Assembly (NCBI GenBank): GCA_035575515.1
Contig: DATLXU010000127.1
Location: 108,680-172,679, forward strand
Length of the DNA stretch: 64,000 nucleotides
Origin: DATLXU01 sp035575515
GTDB lineage: Bacteria; Acidobacteriota; Blastocatellia; UBA7656
Direction of reading: 5' to 3'
The position numbers and the translations under genes were made by a program. Shown piece after piece: positions 43,419 through 51,727 of this stretch. Numbering within the stretch: position 1 is the stretch's first letter; the number at the start of each line of letters is the position of its first letter. The notes beneath the pieces are model-generated. The model worked only from the letters and a program-made list of their open reading frames with translations. It ran no database searches and was not told the origin of the DNA.

Positions 43419-44378
43419 ATGGCAGCGCTTAAAGACAAGATCACGAACGCGCTCAACGAAGCGCGCATACTGATACTGGGCGCGCACGTTCTGCTCGGCT
43501 TTCAGTTCCGCTCCGTCTTTGAACAAGGCTTCGAGTCGCTGCCCGAACACACAAAGTCTCTCAAGCTCGCAGCGCTCGCGTTGATGATAATCGCAGTCGC
43601 CCTGCTTATGACGCCGAGCGCGTATCACAGAATTGCTAATGAAGGCGAAGATACTAAAGATATGCATTCCATCACATCGGTCTTTATAACGCTGGCGCTG
43701 ATGCCTTTCGCGCTGGGGCTGGGCATAGACTTTTTCGTTGCGACAGAAAAACTCTTTGGCACAGCCATCGGCGCAATGTCGGGCGTGGCGGCCAGCCTCG
43801 TCGCGCTGTTTTTCTGGTATGGACTTGAACTATTTGCTAAGGGAAAACCCGCGCGCAAGGGGGAGCAGTCAATGAGCAAGAAAGAGCAAGCATCAACCGG
43901 GACCAGGCTCAAAGACAAGATAAAGCATGTGCTTACTGAGGCAAGGACAGTGCTGCCTGGCGCTCAGGCGCTGCTGGGATTTCAATTCGCCACGATGCTT
44001 GTCGAGAGCTTCGACAAGCTGCCCGATTCGTCAAAATACATCCATCTGGCGAGCCTCGCGCTCGTGGCGTTGAGCACAGTGTTGCTGATGACTCCTGCGG
44101 CTTATCATCGCATCGTTGAAGAGGGCGAGGACACAAAACACTTCCACAACTTTTCGAGTCGCGTGCTGTTAGCGGCCATGATCCCGCTCGCTTTAGGCAT
44201 CTGCGGGGATTTCTTTGTCGTTGCGCGCAAGATCAGCGATTCGGTCTCTTTCTCTTTGATCGCTTCAATAGTTTTGATGGCTATATTCTTCGGCCTGTGG
44301 TTCGGCTTCACTGCATATCGCAGAGAGCAGCGCGAAGAAATTCTCGAACGGCACAGGCGACAGGAGGCGGCGGATTGA
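43419..44378 (+). CDS. duplicated DUF6328 membrane protein
   Basis: Two copies of one unit of about 145 residues in one protein: ARILILGAHVLLGFQFRSVF...YHRIANEGEDTKDMH and ARTVLPGAQALLGFQFATML...YHRIVEEGEDTKHFH. Each unit has four hydrophobic helices and the conserved GFQF and HRI-EGEDT motifs. A basic linker with an internal Met (QSMSKKEQ, about 148-155) joins them, which could be a fused start of a second gene. The function of the family is unknown. Confidence 0.75.
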   Translation: MAALKDKITNALNEARILILGAHVLLGFQFRSVFEQGFESLPEHTKSLKLAALALMIIAVALLMTPSAYHRIANEGEDTKDMHSITSVFITLALMPFALGLGIDFFVATEKLFGTAIGAMSGVAASLVALFFWYGLELFAKGKPARKGEQSMSKKEQASTGTRLKDKIKHVLTEARTVLPGAQALLGFQFATMLVESFDKLPDSSKYIHLASLALVALSTVLLMTPAAYHRIVEEGEDTKHFHNFSSRVLLAAMIPLALGICGDFFVVARKISDSVSFSLIASIVLMAIFFGLWFGFTAYRREQREEILERHRRQEAAD

Positions 44379-44380
44379 AG

Positions 44381-44485
44381 AAGGCAGAAGTAAAAACGCA
44401 AAAGGTAAAGTTTAGGAGAAGCGTAGAAATCAAAGTGTATCCTCGCTTCCCACTTTTACCTATTGCATTTTTACTTCTGCCTTAT
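44381..44485. repeat. large palindromic heptamer tract (DUF6328 / frr)
   Basis: Left AGGCAGA, AGTAAAA, ACGCAAA, AGGTAAA. The right arm read on the minus strand gives AGGCAGA, AGTAAAA, ATGCAAT, AGGTAAA with two changes in 28. The arms are about 35 nt each. It lies between two convergent genes, exactly where a bidirectional terminator is expected. Confidence 0.85.
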
Positions 44486-45045
44486 CAAACCGTCATCACT
44501 TCTTTTTCTTTGTGCTCTGAAAGCTCGTTGATTCGAGCAATGTGCTGGTCGGTAAGTTTTTGAATCTGATCGAGACCGTCTTTTTCAACGTCTTCGGAAA
44601 TCTCTTTGTCCTTGAGCATCTTCTTGAGGTGATCGTTCGCGTCGCGGCGGATGTTGCGAACCGCAGTGCGATGCTCTTCCGCAATCTCGTGAACGACTTT
44701 CACCATCTGCTTGCGGCGCTCTTCGGTGAGCGGTGGAATCGGCACGCGGATCAGCTTGCCGTCATTTGAAGGATTAAGCCCAAGCTCGGAAGCGCGAATC
44801 GCTTTTTCGATGTTGCCGAGTTGCGTCGGATCAAAAGGCTGAACGGTCAGCAGCGTCGCTTCCGGCGCGTGAATAGTCGCAACCTGATTGAGCGGCATCT
44901 CCGTGCCGTAGTATTCAACCGTCACGTTGTCGAGCAGGCTCACCGATGCCCGTCCTGTTCGCACAGCCGCAAGCTTTTTTCTCACATCATCAACCGCAGC
45001 GTCCATCCGCCTGCGCGCGTCGTTGATTATCTCTTTGACTTCCAT
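44485..45045 (-). CDS. frr: ribosome recycling factor
   Basis: A 186-residue protein with the family start VKEIINDARRRMDAAVDDVRKKLAAVRTGRAS and LRIPIP-type region (LIRVPIPPLTEERRKQMVKVVHEIAEE). It splits post-termination ribosomes with EF-G. GGAGGAG precedes the ATG. It is the last gene of the minus-strand rplM-frr cluster. Confidence 0.97.
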   Translation of the reverse strand: MEVKEIINDARRRMDAAVDDVRKKLAAVRTGRASVSLLDNVTVEYYGTEMPLNQVATIHAPEATLLTVQPFDPTQLGNIEKAIRASELGLNPSNDGKLIRVPIPPLTEERRKQMVKVVHEIAEEHRTAVRNIRRDANDHLKKMLKDKEISEDVEKDGLDQIQKLTDQHIARINELSEHKEKEVMTV

Positions 45046-45060
45046 TCAACTCCTCCACCA

Positions 45061-45155
45061 TTTCGATTTTCGATTTTGGATTGCGTAGATTGGATTCCCA
45101 GATGAACGCGAGTATGACGCTCCTTCAATCCAAAATCCAGCACTAAAATCCAGAA
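45061..45155. repeat. heptamer palindromic tract (pyrH / frr)
   Basis: TTTCGAT, TTTCGAT, TTTGGAT on one side and CAATCCAAAATCC, AAAATCC on the other, complementary, with a 45-nt spacer. Confidence 0.75.
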
Positions 45156-45917
45156 TCAGGAAGGTTGCGCAGCCGACTCCAGGAGAGATTCGTCAGCGCA
45201 CACGACCGAGCCGACTCTTTCGCCGCGCACGACGCGGGCGATGTTGCCGTGCTTGTAGAGATTGAAAACGTGAATCGGTATGCCTCGCTCGCGGCACAGG
45301 CTGATTGCTGACGTATCCATCACCTGAAGGTCGCGCTGAATCACGTCCAGGTAAGTTAATCTCTCAAGCATCGTCGCCGTTTCGTCCTTCGTCGGGTCGG
45401 CGGTGTAAATGCCTTCGACTTTCGTGGCCTTGAGTATGGCATCGGCGCGAATCTCAAGCGCGCGAAGCGCGGCAGCCGAATCCGTTGTGAAATATGGATT
45501 GCCCGTGCCTGCTGCGAATATGACGACGCGCCCCTTTTCGACGTGGCGAATGGCGCGGCGGCGGATGAACGGCTCGGCTATCTTGTTCATTTCGATTGCA
45601 GACATGACGCGCGTGAAGACGCCCTGCTTTTCGAGCGCGTCCTGAAGCGCCAGCGCATTAATCACAGTCGCAAGCATCCCCATCGAATCAGCCGATGCGC
45701 GGTCCATTCCTTTGGCCGACAGCGCGACCCCGCGAAAGATGTTCCCTCCGCCGACAACTATCGCAACCTCGACGCCAAGATCGTGAACGTCTTTGATCTC
45801 TTGAGCGATGCGCGTAATGGTCGCAGGGTCAATGCCGTAACCTTGATCGCCCATCAGCGCTTCGCCCGACAGCTTCAGCAGTATTCGCTTGTAAACCGGT
45901 TTTTGATCCGCAGACAT
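45156..45917 (-). CDS. pyrH: UMP kinase
   Basis: A 253-residue bacterial UMP kinase that makes UDP. Signatures include YKRILLKLSGEALMGDQGYGID, VAIVVGGGNIFRGV, MGMLATVINALALQDALE and GTGNPYFTTDSAAALRALE. It has no good Shine-Dalgarno because a heptamer tract abuts the ATG. It is between tsf and frr, the usual order. Confidence 0.96.
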   Translation of the reverse strand: MSADQKPVYKRILLKLSGEALMGDQGYGIDPATITRIAQEIKDVHDLGVEVAIVVGGGNIFRGVALSAKGMDRASADSMGMLATVINALALQDALEKQGVFTRVMSAIEMNKIAEPFIRRRAIRHVEKGRVVIFAAGTGNPYFTTDSAAALRALEIRADAILKATKVEGIYTADPTKDETATMLERLTYLDVIQRDLQVMDTSAISLCRERGIPIHVFNLYKHGNIARVVRGERVGSVVCADESLLESAAQPS

Positions 45918-45918
45918 A

Positions 45919-46015
45919 AATAGCTATCAGCTTTCAGCCATCAGCTTTCAGCAAGAAGTTTAATTAGTCTGCAATCAGGCTTTCAATAACTCTTCTGGTT
46001 GCTGACCGCTGAATG
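45919..46015. repeat. heptamer palindromic tract (tsf / pyrH)
   Basis: AGCTATC, AGCTTTC, AGCCATC, AGCTTTC on the left. On the right, minus strand: CATTCAG, CGGTCAG, CAACCAG. The sequence is different from other tracts but the period is the same. Confidence 0.7.
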
Positions 46016-46024
46016 CTGGTGGCA

Positions 46025-46056
46025 ATAATAAAAAAGCCTCTCTTGCGAGAGGCTTC
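46025..46056 (-). terminator. terminator after tsf
   Basis: On the minus strand AGCCTCTC-GCAA-GAGAGGCT is followed by TTTTTTATTATT: a textbook hairpin and T run, 10 nt after the tsf stop. Confidence 0.92.
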
Positions 46057-46065
46057 TGTAGCTCG

Positions 46066-46737
46066 TTACTTGTTGCCGCCGAGCAGGTCTTGAACTTCGG
46101 CTCCGAGATCGGTGCTGCGTTTCTCCAGACCTTCGCCCATTTTGAAGCGAACGAAGCGGCGCACCTTGATGTTCTCGCCTGTCTTCGAGATCATCTGATT
46201 CACAAGATCGCCTACGGTAATGTTCTGGTCTTTCACGAAGGGCTGCTCCATCAGGCAAGTCTCCTGATAGAACTTGCTCAAGCGGCCTTCGACTATTTTA
46301 TCGAGCACCTGCTGAGGCTTGTTAACGTTTTTCGGATCATTCTTCGCCTGCTCAAGCGCTATCTCGCGCTCTTTAGCAAGCACGTCTTCCGGCACGTCTT
46401 CTTTGGTGACATAGCGAGGCTCCGCCGCCGTCACGTGCATTGCGAGGTCGTGAACGAAGCGACGGAAATCATCCGTGCGCGCGACGAAATCCGATTCGCA
46501 ATTGACTTCAATCAGCACGCCGACTTTTCCGCCCGCGTGTATGTATGAATCAACAAGCCCTTCGGCTGCGATGCGGCCCGATTTCTTGGTTGCCGTCGCA
46601 AGCCCTCGCTTGCGCAAAATCTCAATGGCTTTCTCTTCGTTGCCGCCGGCTTCGGTGAGAGCAGACTTGCACTCCATCATTCCCGCGCCGGTCTTCTCTC
46701 TAAGAGCTTTGATTGCTGCTGGTGTTATTGTTCCCAT
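46066..46737 (-). CDS. tsf: elongation factor Ts
   Basis: A 223-residue EF-Ts, the GDP exchange factor of EF-Tu. It has the N-terminal UBA region (IKALREKTGAGMMECKSAL), AAEGLVDSYIHAGGKVGVLIEVNCESDFVAR and the C-terminal LMEQPFVKDQNITVGDLV. GGGAGA lies upstream. A strong terminator follows, so pyrH-frr may depend on read-through or a separate promoter. Confidence 0.97.
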   Translation of the reverse strand: MGTITPAAIKALREKTGAGMMECKSALTEAGGNEEKAIEILRKRGLATATKKSGRIAAEGLVDSYIHAGGKVGVLIEVNCESDFVARTDDFRRFVHDLAMHVTAAEPRYVTKEDVPEDVLAKEREIALEQAKNDPKNVNKPQQVLDKIVEGRLSKFYQETCLMEQPFVKDQNITVGDLVNQMISKTGENIKVRRFVRFKMGEGLEKRSTDLGAEVQDLLGGNK

Positions 46738-46760
46738 TACTGCTTGATCTCCCTATTGCA

Positions 46761-46847
46761 AGGGATGAGGGATGAAGGATGAAAAGGATGAATCAGAGAA
46801 CTAAGGCTTCTCCGTTTCATCCCTCATCCCTCATCCCTCATCCTTAG
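46761..46847. repeat. heptamer palindromic tract (rpsB / tsf)
   Basis: GGATGAG, GGATGAA, GGATGAA on the left and CATCCCT, CATCCCT, CATCCCT, CATCCTT on the right: complementary runs separated by about 35 nt. The same unit type is used near 19001. Confidence 0.85.
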
Positions 46848-46849
46848 AT

Positions 46850-48022
46850 TTATTCTGCTTCCGCTTTCTCTGCTTTCGGAGCGTCTTCTGCCGGAGCGGG
46901 AGCCATCTGGCCCGGCGTCGCCTCGGCGCCAGAGGGTGACTGCTCGCCTTCGCGCCCGAAGGCCCCCGGCACGTGCTGCGCCGCAGGCACAGTCTCTGCC
47001 GGTACGCTTTCACGTTCAGCGTCAAACGATTCGTGATGGCCGCGATGGCCCGGCTGCGACATCTGAACATCCGACTGCGTCACGGTTGCGGCCAAGTCTG
47101 CGCCTGACGGAGCGGCGGCTCCGGTCTCAGGCGGGACAGGAGCGAGCGGCTCCGGGATAGGAGGCGCTCCGGGCGGCACGTAAGTCGTGCGACGGCGCTC
47201 GCCGCGCTTGCGACCGCCGCGCTCGCGTCGTTCACCGCGCTCAGGTCTTTCGGCGCGCGGCGCGGCTTCCGCCCCGGCTGCTGCGGCAGCGACTTCGGCG
47301 CCTTCTGCAGCCTCGCCGATTTCAGCCGCGCCCTCTTTCATCATCTGCTGGCCTTCGATTATCGCGTCGGCCATCTTCGCCGCGAAAAGTCTCACGGCGC
47401 GAAGCGCGTCGTCGTTGCCGGGCACGATGTAATCAATGCCGTCAGGATTGCAGTTCGTGTCAACTATCGCCACGGTCGTGATGCCGAGCTTGTTGGCTTC
47501 GCGGACCGCGATCTCTTCTTTGTTGGAATCAATAATGAAGATCACGTCGGGCAATCGCTTCATGTCGCGAATGCCTGCGAGGTTCTTCTCAAGTGAAGCG
47601 TGCTCGCGCTCAAGGTGCAACCGCTCTTTCTTGGTGAGCGTATCGAAGCGGCCATCGGTTCTCATGGCCTCGATGTCTTTCATCCGCTGGATTGATTTTT
47701 GAACCGTCTGGAAGTTCGTGAGCAGCCCGCCGAGCCACCGCTGATTGACGTAGAACTGACCGCAGCGTTTCGCTTCTTCTTCGACTGCATCCTGCGCCTG
47801 CCGCTTTGTGCCTACGAAGAGGAAGCTCGCGCCTTCCATCGCTTTCTGCGTTACAAATTTGACTGCTTCTTTGAAAAGCCGCTGGGTCTTCTGAAGATCA
47901 ATTATGTAGATTCCGTTGCGCTCGCCGAAGATGTACTCTTTCATCTTCGGATTCCACCGCTTGACCTGGTGCCCGAAATGAACGCCAGCCTCAAGCAGTT
48001 CTTTCATTGTTACGGTAGCCAA
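46850..48022 (-). CDS. rpsB: ribosomal protein S2 with long disordered C-terminus
   Basis: TTG 48022 is the likely start (AAGGAGG 5 nt upstream), giving LATVTMKELLEAGVHFGHQ. Residues 1-225 are normal S2 (FVGTKRQAQDAVEEEAKRC, VNQRWLGGLLTNFQT, DSNKEEIAVREANKLGI). A tail of about 160 residues follows, rich in Ala, Glu, Pro and Gly, with an Arg-rich patch (RGERRERGGRKRGERRR). Such tails occur in some lineages; the basic patch may touch rRNA. Nothing suggests a frameshift. Confidence 0.95.
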   Translation of the reverse strand: MATVTMKELLEAGVHFGHQVKRWNPKMKEYIFGERNGIYIIDLQKTQRLFKEAVKFVTQKAMEGASFLFVGTKRQAQDAVEEEAKRCGQFYVNQRWLGGLLTNFQTVQKSIQRMKDIEAMRTDGRFDTLTKKERLHLEREHASLEKNLAGIRDMKRLPDVIFIIDSNKEEIAVREANKLGITTVAIVDTNCNPDGIDYIVPGNDDALRAVRLFAAKMADAIIEGQQMMKEGAAEIGEAAEGAEVAAAAAGAEAAPRAERPERGERRERGGRKRGERRRTTYVPPGAPPIPEPLAPVPPETGAAAPSGADLAATVTQSDVQMSQPGHRGHHESFDAERESVPAETVPAAQHVPGAFGREGEQSPSGAEATPGQMAPAPAEDAPKAEKAEAE

Positions 48023-48120
48023 TCGTTCCTCCTTCAATGCTGAATTGGTTTATGTACTCACTGGCCCGCGTCCCCTGATGTCCTGCCGGGACAACCAATC
48101 ACGAGAGCCAGCAATGGACT

Positions 48121-48170
48121 ATTGGTCATTTGTCTTTCGTCCCTTGTGAAAATAACAAATGACCAAAACG
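48121..48170. repeat. palindrome between rpsI and rpsB
   Basis: TTGGTCATTTGT pairs with ACAAATGACCAA, 12 perfect base pairs, with heptamer-like units (TTGGTCA, TTTGTCT, TTCGTCC, CTTGTGA) inside. Confidence 0.8.
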
Positions 48171-48172
48171 CT

Positions 48173-48568
48173 TTAGCGTTTTGAAAACTGGAAGCGCTTG
48201 CGTGCGCCCTTCTGGCCGTACTTCTTGCGCTCCTTCGCGCGCGGATCGCGCGTGATGAAACCGGCCTTTTTCAGTCTAACTCTGAATTCAGGGTTGAGGT
48301 CCACAAGCGCGCGCGTGATGCCGTGACGCACCGCGCCCGCCTGGCCCGCTATGCCGCCGCCGTCGACGTTTACGAGTATGTCGAACTTGCCTACTGAATC
48401 TGTTAAGTGAAGCGGCTGGCGGATGACCATTCTGTGCACTTCGTTCTTGAAATAGTCCTCGAATTTGCGCTTGTTGACAATAATCTCTCCGGTACCGGGC
48501 TTGATAAACACGCGCGCCGTTGCGCTCTTGCGGCGGCCCGTTCCGTAATTCTGAATCGCTTCTGCCAC
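48173..48568 (-). CDS. rpsI: ribosomal protein S9
   Basis: A 131-residue protein with a GTG start behind GAAGGAGA. Family motifs are GTGRRKSATARVFIKPGTGEI and the C-terminal DPRAKERKKYGQKGARKRFQFSKR, whose terminal Lys-Arg contacts P-site tRNA. It is second in the cluster after rplM. Confidence 0.97.
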   Translation of the reverse strand: MAEAIQNYGTGRRKSATARVFIKPGTGEIIVNKRKFEDYFKNEVHRMVIRQPLHLTDSVGKFDILVNVDGGGIAGQAGAVRHGITRALVDLNPEFRVRLKKAGFITRDPRAKERKKYGQKGARKRFQFSKR

Positions 48569-48625
48569 TATCGAATCTCCTTCAAATCACACAATCGGCG
48601 CTTCGGTGCAGCCGGACTTGTGGTT

Positions 48626-49069
48626 TTACTTCTTTCCGATCTCAAAAACTTCGGGCTGCTGCGCCTGATGCGGGTGATCTGTGCCGACATAGACCTTCAG
48701 CTTCTTGCCCATCTTGCGACCGAGCTTGTTCTTTGGAAGCATCCCTAAAATTGCCGACTGAAGTATGCGTTCCGGGTGCTTCTGCAATTGCTTCTGCGCC
48801 GTGACCTCTTTGAGTCCGCCGGGCCAGCCCGTGTGATGGCGATAGACTTTGTCCTGCCACTTGTTGCCCGTGAAGACCACCTTCTCGGCGTTGATGACGA
48901 TGACGTGATCGCCGACGTCTAAGAATGGCGTGTAGGTGGGCTTGTTCTTTCCCATCAATAGACGCGCGGCCTCAGTTGCGAGGCGACCGACGGTTTTGCC
49001 GTCCGCGTCAATGATAAACCACTTGCGGTTCTGCTCAAGGTTCTTACCGCTTGGAACGAATGTGCTCAT
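48626..49069 (-). CDS. rplM: ribosomal protein L13
   Basis: ATG 49069 has GGAG upstream; 13 extra codons of the longer ORF lie in the leader. The 147-residue protein has KWFIIDADGKTVGRLATEAA, YTPFLDVGDHVIVINAEKV, YRHHTGWPGGLKEV and MLPKNKLGRKMGKKLKVY. It is the first gene of the minus-strand cluster with a strong promoter 40 nt upstream. Confidence 0.97.
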   Translation of the reverse strand: MSTFVPSGKNLEQNRKWFIIDADGKTVGRLATEAARLLMGKNKPTYTPFLDVGDHVIVINAEKVVFTGNKWQDKVYRHHTGWPGGLKEVTAQKQLQKHPERILQSAILGMLPKNKLGRKMGKKLKVYVGTDHPHQAQQPEVFEIGKK

Positions 49070-49110
49070 GATACGAATCTCCAAATTTTTCGTAAAGAAG
49101 ACGAACAAAA

Positions 49111-49139
49111 AGAATACGAGATGGGATATACATTGTCAA
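49111..49139 (-). promoter_or_regulatory. strong sigma70 promoter of the rplM cluster
   Basis: On the minus strand: TTGACA (49139-49134), 17-bp spacer, TATTCT (49116-49111). Transcription would start near 49104, leaving a leader of about 35 nt. Confidence 0.8.
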
Positions 49140-49217
49140 GGCGCGCATAAAGTTAAAAATCATGGCTTATTTGCGCTCGCGCGATGAATAAAAAATGGCT
49201 GCGACATAAGAAAGAAG

Positions 49218-49247
49218 TTGACACGCGAGCGCGGCCTGGTTTATCTT
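49218..49247 (+). promoter_or_regulatory. sigma70 promoter of the 49-codon ORF
   Basis: TTGACA (49218-49223), 18-bp spacer, TATCTT (49242-49247), about 105 nt upstream of the ORF. Confidence 0.65.
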
Positions 49248-49352
49248 GGGTCATCCGCCAACGCGCGGTTTTGCTATTGTTGCTTGCGAAAAATTTTTGA
49301 ACCTGCAAACGGGCAGCGCGCGTAGTTCATAGAGTCAAGCGGAGAGAGTTTA

Positions 49353-49502
49353 ATGAAAAGCGCACACGAAAAATTCATAGCTGATCCGGTCGGCGTTGTC
49401 GGCCTGGCTGCGCTTGAAGACTGCCTTGCGCTTTACCCGACGGCGCAGCCCGTCCCGATGCCTTTTACCGGAATGCAACAGGATACTCGTAACGGACCAT
49501 AA
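49353..49502 (+). CDS. 49-residue protein in its own transcription unit
   Basis: ATG 49353 follows GGAGAGAG. The ORF ends at TAA 49500 and is followed 25 nt later by a strong terminator; a consensus promoter lies about 105 nt upstream. The peptide is hydrophobic in the middle (VGVVGLAALEDCLALYPT) with one Cys and a polar end (MQQDTRNGP). No family is recognised. An MFS transporter gene follows on the same strand, but behind the terminator. It could be a small regulator or a precursor peptide; this is speculation. Confidence 0.55.
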   Translation: MKSAHEKFIADPVGVVGLAALEDCLALYPTAQPVPMPFTGMQQDTRNGP

Positions 49503-49527
49503 CAATTTTACCAGCGTCAAGCGCGAC

Positions 49528-49569
49528 AGCCGCCAGCGTCAAGTTTGACGTTGGCGGCTTTTGATTTTT
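49528..49569 (+). terminator. strong intrinsic terminator
   Basis: GCCGCCAGCGTCAA (49529-49542) pairs with TTGACGTTGGCGGC (49545-49558; one G-U wobble), a 14-bp stem, followed by TTTTGATTTTT. Confidence 0.9.
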
Positions 49570-49601
49570 ACGGCAGCAATTAGGCTGCAACGGAGCCAAT
49601 C

Positions 49602-51008
49602 ATGTCATCAGCAACATACGGCGAGCTGATAAAAGGCAATCGCAACTTTCGCAGGCTCTGGACGGGCCAGGTAATAAGCGAGCTTGGCACCTGGTTTTCC
49701 TTCATTGCCGAGCTTGGGCTTATCAGGATGTTTTCAGGCTCGCCGCTCGCAACGACCGCGCTGCTTGTCGCAAGGCTGCTCCCGTTTCTGATGGTCGCGC
49801 CGTTTGCTGGCGTCTTTGTTGACCGCCTTTCTCGCAAACGGATAATGATTGCGACAGATATCATTCGCGCCGCAGTTGCGCTCCTGTATCTTGCGGCTGC
49901 TGCGGCTGGCTCGGTCTGGGCCGTCTGCTTGTGCAGCGCATTGATGTCATCGCTTGCGGTCTTCTTCGAAGCGGCAAAGAACGCTGCGATGCCGAATCTG
50001 GTGGCGCCGCGCGAGCTGCTCACGGCGAACATACTGATGTACTCGACGCGCTTTCTTCAATTCACGCTGGGCGCTGCGCTCGGCGGAGTCACGGCGGCGC
50101 GATTCGGTTACAACATAGCCTTTGTCGTGGATTCGGCATCGTTCGTCGCGTCGGCGCTCTACGTCGCGCTGATACCTGCTGCGACAATGAAGAGGCAGGC
50201 GAAGGCTCAAAGCTCAACGGTTGCCGCAGCCGCTTCATCAGCAAGCGAGTTGCAGGTTGATAAAGAAACGAGCTTAGTTGATGTGCTTGCTGCTGAAGAA
50301 GTGTGCGGCGCGACTGTTCACGCAAGCGAGCAGGTGGTGCAATCGCCCGCGCGATTCACATCGGATTTGCGCGAAGGGCTTCATTACATCTGGACGACGC
50401 CGTTCGTTCGCGGGGTGATACTCGTGAACATCGGATGGGCGATGGGCGGCGGGATGCATAGCGTCCTGTTCGATCAGATAGGCGGCCACCTCTTCGCTCA
50501 AGGCGAGCGAGGCGACTGGAGCGTGGCCATGCTGTTCACGGCAAGCGGCGTAGGTCTCTTTATCGGCATGGCTATGGCGCGGCGCATTGGCGGATGGATG
50601 AGCAAGGAAAGGCGCGCGAGTCATTTTGTCGGCTGGTCGCTCATCGCGCACGGCTTGATCTTTTCAGCGGGCGGATTGATGCCGTCGCTGGCGCTCGTCG
50701 CGCTGTGCATAGGCATGAGTCGGCTTGTAATCGCAGCCGAGTTCGGCGTGCAGGAGACGATGGTGATGCGCGTGATACCTGACGAGTATCGCGGGCGCGT
50801 GTTCACAACGGACCGCGCGCTTGAGCTTGGGATGATGACGATTTCAATGATCATCGGCGGGTGGATGCTCAAAGCGATGAGTCCGCTCACGGTGATGATA
50901 GTTTCGGGATTGCTATCGGCGATTCCCGGCATTGCGTGGCTGCTTGCGGTGAAGTTTGCGGAGTTCCGCATCCCTGCGCGGGCGGTGCGCGAAAGCTACG
51001 GTGATTAG
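49602..51008 (+). CDS. MFS transporter (enterobactin-exporter-like group)
   Basis: A 468-residue membrane protein with about twelve helices. It has the MFS motif A-like FVDRLSRKRIMIATDIIR and its second-half echo MARRIGGWMSKERR, plus the start YGELIKGNRNFRRLWTGQVISELGTWF typical of the MFS_3 group. A long polar loop (about 200-265) joins the halves. It is most likely an exporter; the substrate is unknown. Confidence 0.88.
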   Translation: MSSATYGELIKGNRNFRRLWTGQVISELGTWFSFIAELGLIRMFSGSPLATTALLVARLLPFLMVAPFAGVFVDRLSRKRIMIATDIIRAAVALLYLAAAAAGSVWAVCLCSALMSSLAVFFEAAKNAAMPNLVAPRELLTANILMYSTRFLQFTLGAALGGVTAARFGYNIAFVVDSASFVASALYVALIPAATMKRQAKAQSSTVAAAASSASELQVDKETSLVDVLAAEEVCGATVHASEQVVQSPARFTSDLREGLHYIWTTPFVRGVILVNIGWAMGGGMHSVLFDQIGGHLFAQGERGDWSVAMLFTASGVGLFIGMAMARRIGGWMSKERRASHFVGWSLIAHGLIFSAGGLMPSLALVALCIGMSRLVIAAEFGVQETMVMRVIPDEYRGRVFTTDRALELGMMTISMIIGGWMLKAMSPLTVMIVSGLLSAIPGIAWLLAVKFAEFRIPARAVRESYGD

Positions 51009-51066
51009 TTGCAAGGAAGGAGACACGGCGAAATTTTGCAGCTTGGATTCGCGCGGAGGAATGACT

Positions 51067-51180
51067 ATGAACTTGCTCTGGACAATTTTCTTGATGTGCC
51101 TGAGCGTAGGGATAGTCGCCGTGTCGCTGCGTCTCAGAGAGCCGCGCAAATCAAGTGCTGATGCGCCGCCGCGGCCATAA
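51067..51180 (+). CDS. 37-residue membrane protein
   Basis: ATG 51067 is 6 nt after GGAGGA. One hydrophobic helix (about 3-20, LLWTIFLMCLSVGIVAVSL) and a basic Pro/Ala-rich tail. It lies 58 nt downstream of the MFS gene and could be part of the same unit. No function is assigned. Confidence 0.5.
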   Translation: MNLLWTIFLMCLSVGIVAVSLRLREPRKSSADAPPRP

Positions 51181-51268
51181 CTTTCTTGCAACCACCGTAG
51201 CTTTGAAGTACCATTTTGGCAGGTAACGAAACTGGTCTTTTATTAACCATACAAGGAGGAATATTCCT

Positions 51269-51511
51269 ATGAGCTACTCTGAGACCGAAGCGCTCAAGCA
51301 GCAGCTTTTGTCGACCGACGCACACTTTGCGGAGCTTGCGCACCAACACAGCGAGTACGAGAAGAGGTTGAGCGAGCTGGCCGCGCTGCATTATCCGAGC
51401 GCTGAGGAACAGATGGAAGAAGCCACGTTGAAAAAGAAGAAGTTATACTTAAAAGACCAGATGGAAGAAATCCTGCGCAGCTACAAGCAAAAGCAGGCGG
51501 CAGGGCATTAA
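51269..51511 (+). CDS. DUF465 (YdcH-like) protein
   Basis: An 80-residue, entirely helical, highly charged protein of the DUF465 type. Features are LKQQLLSTDAHFAELAHQHSEYEKRL in the first helix and KKKKLYLKDQMEEILRSYKQ in the second. AAGGAGG precedes the ATG. The family is small, cytosolic and of unknown function. Confidence 0.88.
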   Translation: MSYSETEALKQQLLSTDAHFAELAHQHSEYEKRLSELAALHYPSAEEQMEEATLKKKKLYLKDQMEEILRSYKQKQAAGH

Positions 51512-51556
51512 TTTTTAGAGCGAGAGCCGAAAGCGCGCCATTATAGAAAAGAGAAT

Positions 51557-51638
51557 CGCTGGTTGCCTACGAGCGGAAAATGTTCGCGCACCCGTTGCGC
51601 GCTTGCTGCGCTCGTCGTGGGTGACCAGCGCTTTTTAT
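51557..51638 (+). terminator. long hairpin after DUF465 gene
   Basis: CGCTGGT/ACCAGCG (51557-51563 and 51624-51630) encloses ACGAGCG/CGCTCGT and an inner GCGC/GCGC hairpin, then CTTTTTATTTT. It works as a terminator but is longer and more branched than usual. Confidence 0.7.
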
Positions 51639-51726
51639 TTTGGATTTTGGATCGAAGAACCATTGTGTTTTTGCCCGTCCGAAATCCTTTCGTAATCCAA
51701 AATTTAAAATCCAAAATCTAAAATCG
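51638..51726. repeat. heptamer palindromic tract upstream of psd
   Basis: ATTTTGG, ATTTTGG on the left and, read on the minus strand, GATTTTA, GATTTTG, GATTTTA, AATTTTG, GATTACG on the right. It ends right before the psd ATG. Confidence 0.8.
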
Positions 51727-51727
51727 C

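Noticed and set aside
46761..46847. Possible CRISPR-like array in the tandem tracts
   Set aside because: Units are 7 nt with no spacers and no cas genes; the layout is palindromic.
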